Shown one piece after another: positions 8,270 to 16,107 of a stretch of DNA of 37,987 nt. A model generated the notes under the pieces. It was not told the origin of the DNA. It did no database searches and worked only from the letters and a program-made list of their open reading frames with translations. The first letter of the stretch is position 1, and every line of letters begins with the position of its first letter. This DNA is from Collinsella sp. (GTDB taxonomy: Bacteria > Actinomycetota > Coriobacteriia > Coriobacteriales > Coriobacteriaceae), in NCBI GenBank assembly GCA_019414325.1, contig DXMG01000005.1:27560-65546 (forward strand), read 5' to 3'. Made by a program: the position numbers and the translations under genes.

Positions 8270-9871
8270 TCACGCGCCCCCTTTCTGGACGAGCTCATCC
8301 AAGAGCTTCTCCGTAAACAGGTTGCCGCGACCCAGCTGGCCGGCAGGATCGAGCTGGAGTTTGAGATGCGCCGACTCGACCATGGCCTCGTGGCCGTACA
8401 TCGTCTCCAAGAAGCCCGCCTTGATCTTGCCGACGCCGTGCTCAGCAGAAACGGCACCGCCCATGGCCGTGACCTCGGAAGCCCACTGGGCAAAGAGTTC
8501 TCCACCACGACGGTAGTCTTGCGCATCGCGCGGCAGGATGTTCACATGCAGATGGTTGTTCCCGATGTGTCCCCAGGCAGCAGACTCAAGCCCGCTTTCG
8601 GCCAGCGTGCGGCGATAGAGGACCACGACATCGGCAAGGCGTGCATTGGGCACCGACATATCCGATCCCAGCTTGGTAATGGTGGGGTCGGTGCGGCGAC
8701 GCTCGTCAACGAGCATGTTGACACTCTCGGGGACCGCGTGGCGGAAAAACCGCTGGCATTCGCGATCGACTTCGGTGCGCGCGACCCATGTCGCATCGTC
8801 GCGGCCGCCCGCAAGCTCCAAAACCCATCCCAGGTGGTACAGCTCCTCGGTCGCCTGCGCCTCGTCGTCGCAGTCAAGCTCCACGTAGACACAGACCTTT
8901 GCCTCGTCGTCGAGCGCCGGCAGCGAGGCAAACGCCGTCGACTGCTCGCGCTGGCGACGTAGAATATCCAGGGCGCCAGCATCGAAGTACTCGATGGCAG
9001 CCGCATGGGACAGGACAGGGCGCACGGAATCGGTAAAGGACACCGCCTTGTCCTCGCTATCGAAAAAGCAACTCACACCCCATACGACCGAAGGTGCCGC
9101 CTGCAGGGCAATCTCGAGCTCGGTTATGACGCCGATTGTGCCACACGCGCCGATAAACAGATCGATGGCATCCATATCTTCAGCAACGAAATAGCCCGAA
9201 GCATTTTTGGTCTTGGGCATGGTGTAGTCGGGAAGATCGAGCTCGAGTGCACGGCCTGCTGCCGTCACGAGCGACAGGTGGCGGCCCTGGGCAAAAGCCT
9301 CGCCGCGCTGGAGCTCAAGCAAATCGCCATCAGCCAGCGCGACGTGGAGTCCCGTGATATGTGGGCGCATGGGGCCGTAGGCGTAGCTGCGGGCACCGGA
9401 GGCGTTACATGCCGCCATGCCGCCCAGACAGGCAGACGCCTCGGTGGGATCGGTGGGAAAGAACTGCTCGGGGGCCTCTTGAAACTCATCGTAGGCCTTA
9501 AGCGATGCCTGGTCCCAACCAGCGGTCGGCAGCATCTTCTTGCTCAGCTGCTTGCGCAGCTCCGAGAGCACAACGCCCGGCTCCACGCGCAGCAAAAATT
9601 GGCCTTGTTCATCGCGGCGAAGGCCCAAGTAGCGATTCATACGGGAAGTATTGAGGATATGCCCGCCGTGGGGCACGGCACCGGCGGCAAGGCCGGTTCG
9701 GGCGCCCTGAACCGTTACCGGGACACGCTCGGCATGGAGCTTTTCCAAAATGGCACGGACCTCGTTTTCCGTTGTCGGAAACGAGATGCTCGATGCTTCG
9801 CCCGATGCGCGAGATTCATCGCGGCCATACTCTTCGAACTCGTCGGTGAAGGGTTTGATGGTTGCAGACAC
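8270..9871 (-). CDS. FAD-linked 2-hydroxyacid (D-lactate) dehydrogenase, GlcD/LctD type
   Basis: The 533-residue flavoprotein has an N-terminal PCMH FAD-binding domain (VPVTVQGARTGLAAGAVPHGG around 50-70, VEPGVVLSELRK, then GGMAACNASGARSYAYG) and a C-terminal FAD-oxidase domain with HIGNNHLHVNILP and SAEHGVGKIK. This is the family of glycolate oxidase GlcD and D-lactate dehydrogenases. Being the first gene of a set with etfB and ferredoxin-fused etfA points to the lactate dehydrogenase of an LctBCD-like complex that drives lactate oxidation with NAD at the cost of reduced ferredoxin. The start is GTG with AAAGGGGGAG upstream. No lactate permease or racemase lies next to it, so glycolate or another 2-hydroxyacid remains possible. 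Confidence 0.88.
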   Translation of the reverse strand: MSATIKPFTDEFEEYGRDESRASGEASSISFPTTENEVRAILEKLHAERVPVTVQGARTGLAAGAVPHGGHILNTSRMNRYLGLRRDEQGQFLLRVEPGVVLSELRKQLSKKMLPTAGWDQASLKAYDEFQEAPEQFFPTDPTEASACLGGMAACNASGARSYAYGPMRPHITGLHVALADGDLLELQRGEAFAQGRHLSLVTAAGRALELDLPDYTMPKTKNASGYFVAEDMDAIDLFIGACGTIGVITELEIALQAAPSVVWGVSCFFDSEDKAVSFTDSVRPVLSHAAAIEYFDAGALDILRRQREQSTAFASLPALDDEAKVCVYVELDCDDEAQATEELYHLGWVLELAGGRDDATWVARTEVDRECQRFFRHAVPESVNMLVDERRRTDPTITKLGSDMSVPNARLADVVVLYRRTLAESGLESAAWGHIGNNHLHVNILPRDAQDYRRGGELFAQWASEVTAMGGAVSAEHGVGKIKAGFLETMYGHEAMVESAHLKLQLDPAGQLGRGNLFTEKLLDELVQKGGA

Positions 9872-10217
9872 GCGGACTCCCCCTTTAGCTAACTACAGTG
9901 TTTGCAGGGAGATGTTACCGCATCGTTTCGTCGACGTGTTCGAGACCGTCTCCATAATTGGCGATTTTTACGTTCGTGCAATTCGGCGAGCGGCTGGATT
10001 TCCTCGGCAGACGATGCTTTTGACAAATATCGCCCCGCCGTCGCCGACCGCTCGATTGTCGCTCGAAAAAAGTTGAAGTAATTTTTTCCACCTTTTACCT
10101 GCGGAGATGTCAATCCGTCAAGCATTTGGTCAGAAATTGGTCAAGTAGCGGCTGATACGGTCGGCGTCGACAGCCAAAACCGATAGAAGTTTTGGCCCCA
10201 GAAGCAGGGAGGTTCCC
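9872..10217. promoter_or_regulatory. 346-bp divergent intergenic region with repeats
   Basis: The region separates the lactate/Etf operon (minus) from the surface-protein cluster (plus) and must hold both promoters. Visible elements are the palindromes CGTCGACG (9929-9936) and GAGACCGTCTC (9942-9952) on the lactate side, a run of A/T near 10063-10093, a direct repeat TTGGTCA (10126-10132 and 10137-10143, one helical turn apart), and a hairpin CCAAAAC/GTTTTGG (10174-10195). No coding frame is convincing. Binding proteins are not known. Confidence 0.5.
10174..10195 (+). promoter_or_regulatory. Hairpin in the leader of the 98-residue gene
   Basis: CCAAAAC at 10174-10180 pairs perfectly with GTTTTGG at 10189-10195 around an 8-base loop. 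It ends 8 bases before the Shine-Dalgarno sequence (GGGAGG) of the gene at 10218, so it could be an operator or a leader structure. Confidence 0.35.
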
Positions 10218-10514
10218 ATGGCATATTACTGGCCCCAGTACGGCGTCGCCATCGAGGTCGACGACGATCCCTATCTCCTGCCTTTCGACGAAGAGGCGTT
10301 CCCCGATACGGCGGTCTACCACGTCACCACCGATGTTATCTGCGACCCCGAGTCGTTCTCGGCGCTCGCCCACCACATCGCGCGTATCCACGACATCGAG
10401 CTCCCTCACGACTTTGACGAGCTCATCTACTCGCGCCGCCTGATGCTTCACATGCTCTTTGGAGCGGACCCGTCCACGTTCGCACGTGTCTACACCACCA
10501 AGGACGCCGCATGA
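10218..10514 (+). CDS. Small protein of unknown function, first gene of surface-protein cluster
   Basis: The 98-residue product is not recognised. It is acidic, with a tyrosine- and tryptophan-rich start (MAYYWPQYG), a central DVICDPESFSALAHHIARIHD, and a C-terminal LIYSRRLMLHMLFGADPS. No signal peptide or membrane segment is seen, so it is probably cytoplasmic. The start has GGGAGG at good spacing. Its TGA overlaps the ATG of the next gene (ATGA at 10511-10514), which implies coupled translation with the membrane-anchored protein that follows. Codon use is like the neighbours, and the tight coupling supports a real gene. Confidence 0.72.
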   Translation: MAYYWPQYGVAIEVDDDPYLLPFDEEAFPDTAVYHVTTDVICDPESFSALAHHIARIHDIELPHDFDELIYSRRLMLHMLFGADPSTFARVYTTKDAA

Positions 10515-11020
10515 GTGCGAAGAAGCCGCCCCGCCTCGCAGGACTGGGGCGTCGCAAGAAACTCGTCGTTGTCTGTCTGGCTATCGTCTGCGCCCTCATC
10601 GCCGTAGGGCTATACGCCTGGCAGTCGCAGCCCGTGCCCGAAGCGGGCGCCTCAGTCACGACGGCAGAGGGTAAATCGCGACAAGAAATCCAAGATGAGC
10701 TCGATGCCATCGTCCGCGACAACATGATGACGATTTCGGTCGCGCCGGTCGCTCAGCTACAGGAGGACGGCAAGCTGCGCGTCAACGTGCAAAACGTCCA
10801 AGACAATAAATTTCCCCAGCGATTCCGCGTCATCCAAAACGACGGGACCATGTACGAATCCGGTGTGGTCGAGACCGGCAAGACAATCGAGACGTGCCCC
10901 GCCGGCGACATCAAAGAAGGCGAGGCATACATCGAGATCCAGGCACTCGATGCCAAGACCCTCGACAGCCACGGCAATCCGACACGTGTCAAGGTACGGG
11001 TTGAGCAAGCCGAGAACTAG
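10511..11020 (+). CDS. Single-pass membrane-anchored extracellular protein, unknown function
   Basis: The 169-residue protein begins with a basic cytoplasmic stretch (GLGRRKK) and one membrane helix at about residues 18-36 (KLVVVCLAIVCALIAVGLYAW), leaving a C-terminal domain of about 130 residues outside. That domain has alternating beta-strand-like segments (KLRVNVQNVQDN, FPQRFRVIQNDGTMY, YIEIQALDA, TRVKVRVEQ) and looks like a small beta-sandwich. The family is not one I can name. It is coupled to the preceding gene through ATGA and lies 90 bp before the first of the secreted proteins, so it may act in their display or assembly. Confidence 0.72.
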   Translation: MSAKKPPRLAGLGRRKKLVVVCLAIVCALIAVGLYAWQSQPVPEAGASVTTAEGKSRQEIQDELDAIVRDNMMTISVAPVAQLQEDGKLRVNVQNVQDNKFPQRFRVIQNDGTMYESGVVETGKTIETCPAGDIKEGEAYIEIQALDAKTLDSHGNPTRVKVRVEQAEN

Positions 11021-11110
11021 CTTTTTCGGCCGACGCGGCACCGCACGCAATTCACCAGCATTCGTCCAATCATCGCGGGGACGGCCCGCGGCGAATAGAA
11101 AGGAACGACC

Positions 11111-11710
11111 ATGGACATCACCAGGAACATGAACGGAGCCAGAGCGCTCGTCGTGGGCGCAGGGCTCGCGCTCGCGCTCGCAATGGGCGCCGCCCCGACG
11201 CCAGCTCTGGCAGCCGGGCGCGTTGGAACCACGAAAGTAATGGTCAGGACCGAGATCGACAACGTAGAGTTCAAAGTTCCGACGGTTATTCCCTTCGTCG
11301 CCAAGGCCGACGGCACGCTTCAGGGCCCCTCAGAAGACGCGACCACCATCGACAATCATTCGGCCTACGGCATCCATGTCACCAACATGAAGATCGACGC
11401 CATGAACACCTGGACCATTGCCGCCGACGCCAAGGCCGGAACCGCGCAGAATTCCATCGACTTTAAGGTCGGCCCCGACGGCGCACTCCAGAACGCCAGC
11501 GCCGCAATGCAGGAGACGGGCCTCGATCTTTCCAAGAATGCAGCCTTCGACATGGGCTACCAGGGCATTGCCGGCGGCACGGACAGAATTAAGCTCAAGA
11601 CAAGCGGAAACGTCGCCCGCGTCACGCGCGACATCTTCCGCGTAACCGGCGAAGGCGATCAAGTTGCAACGATCACCTGGACGGTCGAGCCCGGTGCGCA
11701 CACGGCATAA
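11111..11710 (+). CDS. Secreted beta-rich surface protein, unknown function
   Basis: The 199-residue product has a signal peptide with a hydrophobic core (about residues 11-30) and a likely cut after PALAA. The mature part is beta-rich: EFKVPTVIPFVAKADGTLQGP, then ATTIDNHSAYGIHVTNMKI, MNTWTIAADA, and a C-terminal ATITWTVEP. The pattern recalls WxL-like or fimbrial exported proteins, but I cannot assign a family with confidence. No membrane anchor or sorting motif is present at the C terminus. GAAAGGA precedes the ATG. The next gene starts inside its last codons, so it is co-translated with the small anchored protein. Confidence 0.75.
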   Translation: MDITRNMNGARALVVGAGLALALAMGAAPTPALAAGRVGTTKVMVRTEIDNVEFKVPTVIPFVAKADGTLQGPSEDATTIDNHSAYGIHVTNMKIDAMNTWTIAADAKAGTAQNSIDFKVGPDGALQNASAAMQETGLDLSKNAAFDMGYQGIAGGTDRIKLKTSGNVARVTRDIFRVTGEGDQVATITWTVEPGAHTA

Positions 11711-11975
11711 GGCCGTCGCCCTGGCCACCGCCGTCAGTATCCTAGCGTTTGGGCCAGCCATGGCCTTTGCCCAGCAAGAACAGGCGCAGGCCGCCACGCA
11801 GGTGACGGTCGACCTCTCGGAGCTCGACCGCGGCAACTGCAAGGAACCGTTGGCACAGACAGACGACAGACGATGGCTCTTGGCAGCAGGCGCCACGGCA
11901 GCAGGCGCGGGAACCGCCGGCCTCGGTCTGCACATCAAACGCAGCCAGAAACGAAACACGGACAGGCCGCACTAA
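11694..11975 (+). CDS. Small exported protein with C-terminal membrane anchor and degenerate sorting motif
   Basis: The 93-residue product, read from GTG 11694, has a signal peptide (VALATAVSILAFGPAMAFA), a short outer part of about 30 residues (QVTVDLSELDRGNC), then LAQTDD, a hydrophobic stretch WLLAAGATAAGAGTAGLGLHI and a basic tail KRSQKR. This is the layout of a sortase substrate in miniature, with LAQTD where LPxTG or LAxTG would be expected. The GTG is preferred because it opens the signal peptide and overlaps the upstream stop by 17 bases; a TTG at 11664 is also in frame. Function is unknown; it could be a wall-anchored or membrane base for its neighbours. Confidence 0.65.
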   Translation: MRTRHKAVALATAVSILAFGPAMAFAQQEQAQAATQVTVDLSELDRGNCKEPLAQTDDRRWLLAAGATAAGAGTAGLGLHIKRSQKRNTDRPH

Positions 11976-11993
11976 ATTAGCTAAGGAGACCCC

Positions 11994-13424
11994 ATGGCAT
12001 CGAAGAACCTTTTGCCCGTCGTCGCACTCTGCGGCGCGCTCGCAACCGGAACGCCTGTCGCCGCTTGGGCGACTCCCGTCATGGCAGACTCCTTACCAGC
12101 AGCCCTAAGCTCCGCACCAAATCCGTCGAGCGCCATTGCGTGCAAGCGTTTTTCGTTCGCACAGGCCGCAATCTCAACCTCGGGATGCCTTCGTCGTAAT
12201 ACGGACGGCTCGATAGTCGTGGATATCAATCGTTCGAACAAGGCAAACGGCTCCCAGGCGGGGTGCGCCGTCTGCACGTGGCGCTCGATTGTGCTCGATG
12301 CAGATGGCGATCCGTGCGATTTGGGGTTGCGCATCGATATCGCTTCGGTCGATGACTCGGCGAACGGAGCGAAGGTCGCCTTCGACGGTGCGTTTTTCGA
12401 GAAAGGAGGCGGTATATGTCTGGGCTGCGCCGCCGCGAATGCAGACGATGTGCAGCCCACCCTCTCATTCACGGCATCGCTGCGGCTGACCAAGGCGGGC
12501 ACCGATGCCATCGCGGCGGGAGAAGCATCCCTGCTGTTCTACGCCGCCAGCACCGAAGACACAGACGCTCATTTCGAGAAGCCAGCCGGATCACTCAGCC
12601 TTACACGAGGGATAGAGGCAGGCCCTATTGAAATCGATGCCCACGCGCAAAGCAGGCAACGTATTCTTGCCGACCCGGCGCTTCTCGAAGTGGAGTGGAA
12701 CGGATCCGGAGCCATCGGAATTCTCCCCTCCACGCTTGACGCCAAGACGCTCCCCTCAAACGACGAACCCATCAACGCAACCACACAAGAAGAGAGCGCG
12801 GACAAAGAAGCAGGTGCGGGCGACACGCCGTCGCCGACAAACAGCGTCCCAGCTTCTTTCGAAGCACCGAATGAGCCCGCTACCGATCCAAACGATCCCG
12901 AGCTCGCGGACAGTCTGGGGCTTGCTGATCCTCAAGAGATCGATGAAGGTAACTGCTGCGTGCTTGCCGCGCTCGACCACGCGGAGGTCATCGACGCTGC
13001 GAACATCGAAGTTGCCGCCGCCAATCAGCCCGTCCGCAAGTCGGCCATCATCGCATTTCCCGAATCCATCGAAGTCGTCTTTTTGCCATCGGGCGAGGTC
13101 GTGGCCCCAACACTGCTCACCCTGTTGGGCGCCAAGAATACTCGAAACGAAATTAAAAAGGTCACGGTTGTCGACCCTGCAACCACCGCTAAACTGCGTC
13201 TATACGCCGTTGCCCCAGACGGAGGCAAAACCTTGGAATTCGATGGTGACACACTCCTAGCCTGGCGACGTCTGGACATTATGCAAGACGTCTCGTATCA
13301 AATCGAACTCGAAGGGTTTGATCGTGCCCGCGATGCCAATATCATCGCCGCGGCTATTGAATCCCCACAGCGGCTTATGACACTGCGCTTTGACTACTAT
13401 CCCTATGTCCCGACAACCACCTGA
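11994..13424 (+). CDS. Large secreted cysteine-containing protein, unknown function
   Basis: The 476-residue protein has a signal peptide (LLPVVALCGALATGTPVAAWA) and a mature region with no membrane helix. The first half (about 45-235) holds eight cysteines in motifs such as GCAVCTW and GGICLGC and reads as a beta-rich domain. A low-complexity acidic and Ser/Pro/Thr-rich linker follows (about 255-310), then QEIDEGNCCVL and a C-terminal beta-rich domain ending in LRFDYYPYVPTTT. AAGGAG precedes the ATG, 18 bases after the previous gene. It is probably displayed or released with the three proteins before it. I do not recognise the family. Confidence 0.75.
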   Translation: MASKNLLPVVALCGALATGTPVAAWATPVMADSLPAALSSAPNPSSAIACKRFSFAQAAISTSGCLRRNTDGSIVVDINRSNKANGSQAGCAVCTWRSIVLDADGDPCDLGLRIDIASVDDSANGAKVAFDGAFFEKGGGICLGCAAANADDVQPTLSFTASLRLTKAGTDAIAAGEASLLFYAASTEDTDAHFEKPAGSLSLTRGIEAGPIEIDAHAQSRQRILADPALLEVEWNGSGAIGILPSTLDAKTLPSNDEPINATTQEESADKEAGAGDTPSPTNSVPASFEAPNEPATDPNDPELADSLGLADPQEIDEGNCCVLAALDHAEVIDAANIEVAAANQPVRKSAIIAFPESIEVVFLPSGEVVAPTLLTLLGAKNTRNEIKKVTVVDPATTAKLRLYAVAPDGGKTLEFDGDTLLAWRRLDIMQDVSYQIELEGFDRARDANIIAAAIESPQRLMTLRFDYYPYVPTTT

Positions 13425-13542
13425 GGCTTAAATGCTGCGCATCATTCCTAACACCACTTATATAACGTATTAGATGAGTCGCGATGTGCCTCGCATTTCG
13501 TTCTGCTACGATTGCCACGTTGGCATCAATACAGGAGGGCTC

Positions 13543-14259
13543 ATGCCGGGCTTGGGAACAGTCATCAACGTTGTGCTTTTAGTTGCGGGCGGTCTTTTGG
13601 GATTAGCGGGCGGCCGCTTCATTACACCGTGCATCCAAGACACGCTCATGAAAGCATCGGGGCTGTGCGTCCTGTTTATCGGCCTGGGCGGCACCATGCA
13701 AAAGATGCTCGTCATCGATGGAAAGGCGCTGTCGACCACCGGTACCACCATGCTCATCGTCTCATTTGCGCTCGGTTCGCTCATCGGCGAGGCCATCAAC
13801 TTGGAGGCCGCCATCGAGAACCTTGGCGAATGGCTCAAGCGCAAGACTGGCAGTGAGGGCGATAACGAATTTACCAGCGCTTTTGTCTCGACTTCACTCA
13901 CCGTGTGCATCGGCGCCATGGCCATTGTGGGATCGATTCAGGACGGCCTGCTCGGCGACTGGTCAACGCTTGCCCTCAAGGGCACACTGGACTGCATCAT
14001 CGTCTGCACCATGACGGCCTCGCTTGGCCGCGGCTGCATCTTCTCCGCCCTGCCCGTCACCGTGTTCCAGGGGACGATTACGTTGTTTGCCGGCGCGCTC
14101 TCCCCCATCATGACCGCAGCGGCCCTCAACAGCCTTTCGCTCGTAGGCTCCATGCTCATCTTCTGCGTCGGCGTCAACCTCATCCGTCCTCAGACCTTCC
14201 GCACGGCCAATATGCTTCCCTCCGTCGTCATCGCCGTCATCTACGCCCTCCTGTTCTAA
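13543..14259 (+). CDS. DUF554-family membrane protein
   Basis: The 238-residue, strongly hydrophobic protein fits the DUF554 (YdfK-like) family: PGLGTVINVVLLVAGGLLGLAGG at the start, SGLCVLFIGLGGTMQKML, ALGSLIGEAINLE, then EFTSAFVSTSLTVCIGAMAIVGSIQDGLLGD and a final ANMLPSVVIAVIYALLF. About seven membrane segments can be drawn. The role of the family is unknown. ATG 13543 is chosen for its AGGAGGG site at 13532-13538; the earlier ATG 13474 lacks one and adds a polar extension. A TATATAACG-type AT-rich stretch at 13460-13470 may be part of the promoter. Confidence 0.87.
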   Translation: MPGLGTVINVVLLVAGGLLGLAGGRFITPCIQDTLMKASGLCVLFIGLGGTMQKMLVIDGKALSTTGTTMLIVSFALGSLIGEAINLEAAIENLGEWLKRKTGSEGDNEFTSAFVSTSLTVCIGAMAIVGSIQDGLLGDWSTLALKGTLDCIIVCTMTASLGRGCIFSALPVTVFQGTITLFAGALSPIMTAAALNSLSLVGSMLIFCVGVNLIRPQTFRTANMLPSVVIAVIYALLF

Positions 14260-14304
14260 ATCTATCAACGCAGCGGTATCTCGAACATCTGTTTGATGCT
14301 GTGC

Positions 14305-14310
14305 TATGAT
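14305..14310 (+). promoter_or_regulatory. Likely extended -10 element for the TerB operon
   Basis: TGCTATGAT at 14302-14310 gives a TG-extended -10 hexamer TATGAT, 36 bases before the GTG start at 14347. No good -35 hexamer is seen at the usual distance, as is common for extended -10 promoters. Confidence 0.45.
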
Positions 14311-14346
14311 ATGAGGTCACCGTAGCTGTGTTCGAGAGGAGGAGCG

Positions 14347-16107
14347 GTGGCCGACCAGGACATCAAGATGCTCATCGAGCGCATCATGGCCGAGGCCCGG
14401 ACCCATCAGTCCGCCCGCTTCTCAAACGAAACCTACGCAGACGAGCCGATTCTCAAAACCGGCCGACAGATGCAGAATTTCCTCCCCGACCAGTACCGTA
14501 AAATGCGCGAGATATCGCGCTGGCAGGATGACCCCAAGGGCGGTGCGGGCCGCTGGCTTTCGGAAGCCGAGCTTTTTTACCGCCAGGGCCTGCTGATGGC
14601 CGACTTTGAGGACGACTGTCCCTACAACGGCACCTTTAAGTCGTACTTTCCCACCTACAACGCCATGAGCGACCGGCAGCTGCGCGGCTACTTTACCTGG
14701 CGTGCCCAAGTGCGCCGCGGAACCGTCGAGGAAACGTCTACGTCCTTTGCCTTTCTGTATCTCTATGAGCTGATTTGCGGCATTGGCGTAGATAATCCAC
14801 TCGATGGTTTTAACAAGATCAGGGCTTTTTGGGATGTCTATCGCGCCTTCGAGCCCGGCATCGACCGGTTTGCGCGCGTGTGGCTGCAAGATTACGCCGT
14901 GTTCCACGGGCTCGACCCCAAGCTGCTTCGTGACTCTAAAACCGTCATGTTCGATAACGCCCTTATCGAGCTGCGACGCGCGGCGCGAGACCTTGTACCG
15001 GCACCGGCACCGTCCGGCCAGACCCCTAAGCGTCGCAAAACCTCCGAGCCCACGCTCCCCCTTCCGCCCGATGAGGTGCGCGAGGAGCGACTCATGGCCG
15101 CCATCAACGCCCTCTCCACGTACAACCTAAGTAACTCGCGGCTCGACCGCAGCCACCACCGCGATCTGCGCCACGTGGCGTGCGCCGTGTATGTCCGCAT
15201 GGCGCGCTACTATGACACGCACCGAAAGACCGGCATCGTGGCAAGTTTATTTGGGGAGGAGACGGCCATGCCCTACACCATGTTTGCCTCGGCCGTATTC
15301 TTTGCGCCCGAGCGCCACGAGGACTGCGAATACCGTCTGGACCCCATCCGTATCTACCGTTGCCAAAACGGTTTTTGGGAATGCATGCGGATTCACGGTA
15401 GCAGGCAAAAGAGCAGCAAGCTCGGTGAAATGATGCGCGCCTGTGACCAACGCCTGCGCCTGGCGCTGGACCCCGCCCATCCCCTTAAGGAAGAAAAGGT
15501 CCCCAAATATCTGGCCAAGATTATCGATGACGAGATTGTGGCATGGCTTTCGTGGGACGCCGCACACCAGCCCGTCAAGATCGATATCGATTTGAGCCAG
15601 CTGGGGCACATTCGGAGCGCTGCCGCACAAACGCGCGAAGCGCTTTTGATCGACGAGGAACGCGAGGACGGCGCGTCCGCAGAAGCCGAGGCAGCGGACT
15701 CAGGGCAACCGGAAGCCGAGCCTGCGGCCGCCGCGACGGTCGAGGCGGTCGCGGCGGCCGCAGGGCAGGACGAGTCCGACGAGCCGACCATATCCACCGA
15801 ACAGTTTGGTGTCGTAGCACCGCTTCTCGCACCGACGCCCGCGTTCGCAGCTGCTGCGCCCGCTGACGCCACGAACGAACTCGCGCCCGCCGCAGACGCC
15901 TATCTCCGCGCGCTGCTCGAGCACAACGCAGTACAGGCGGAATCGGCGGTAGTGCAATCGGAGCAGAGCGAGGACATGCTCGTCGATACCATCAACGAGG
16001 CGTTCTTTGACCTGGTGGGCGACACCGTAATTGAATTTAGCGCGGCAGGGCCGCAGATTATCGAGGACTACGAAGCAGACGTGAGAGGATACCTAGACCA
16101 TGAGTGA
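14347..16107 (+). CDS. TerB-N / TerB-C domain protein
   Basis: The 586-residue protein begins with a TerB-N-type domain (about 40-200; RWLSEAELFYRQGLLMADFEDD, YFPTYNAMSDRQLRGYFTWR, FAFLYLYELICGIG are typical). A helical middle (245-440) and the final AFFDLVGDTVIEFSAAGPQIIEDY match the TerB-C pattern. Residues about 450-540 are an Ala/Glu-rich low-complexity insert within TerB-C. Despite the Ter name there is no evidence for tellurite resistance. The gene overlaps the ATPase gene by 8 bases, and a Lhr-like helicase follows; this trio recurs in many bacteria and has been linked on domain grounds to DNA processing and stress or phage response. GTG start with GAGGAGG. Confidence 0.85.
   Translation: MADQDIKMLIERIMAEARTHQSARFSNETYADEPILKTGRQMQNFLPDQYRKMREISRWQDDPKGGAGRWLSEAELFYRQGLLMADFEDDCPYNGTFKSYFPTYNAMSDRQLRGYFTWRAQVRRGTVEETSTSFAFLYLYELICGIGVDNPLDGFNKIRAFWDVYRAFEPGIDRFARVWLQDYAVFHGLDPKLLRDSKTVMFDNALIELRRAARDLVPAPAPSGQTPKRRKTSEPTLPLPPDEVREERLMAAINALSTYNLSNSRLDRSHHRDLRHVACAVYVRMARYYDTHRKTGIVASLFGEETAMPYTMFASAVFFAPERHEDCEYRLDPIRIYRCQNGFWECMRIHGSRQKSSKLGEMMRACDQRLRLALDPAHPLKEEKVPKYLAKIIDDEIVAWLSWDAAHQPVKIDIDLSQLGHIRSAAAQTREALLIDEEREDGASAEAEAADSGQPEAEPAAAATVEAVAAAAGQDESDEPTISTEQFGVVAPLLAPTPAFAAAAPADATNELAPAADAYLRALLEHNAVQAESAVVQSEQSEDMLVDTINEAFFDLVGDTVIEFSAAGPQIIEDYEADVRGYLDHE

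Noticed and set aside
14347..16107. Tellurite resistance function for the TerB-N protein
   Set aside because: Only the domain name suggests it. No TerC, TerD or TerZ-type gene is nearby, and the ATPase and helicase partners point to nucleic-acid work.
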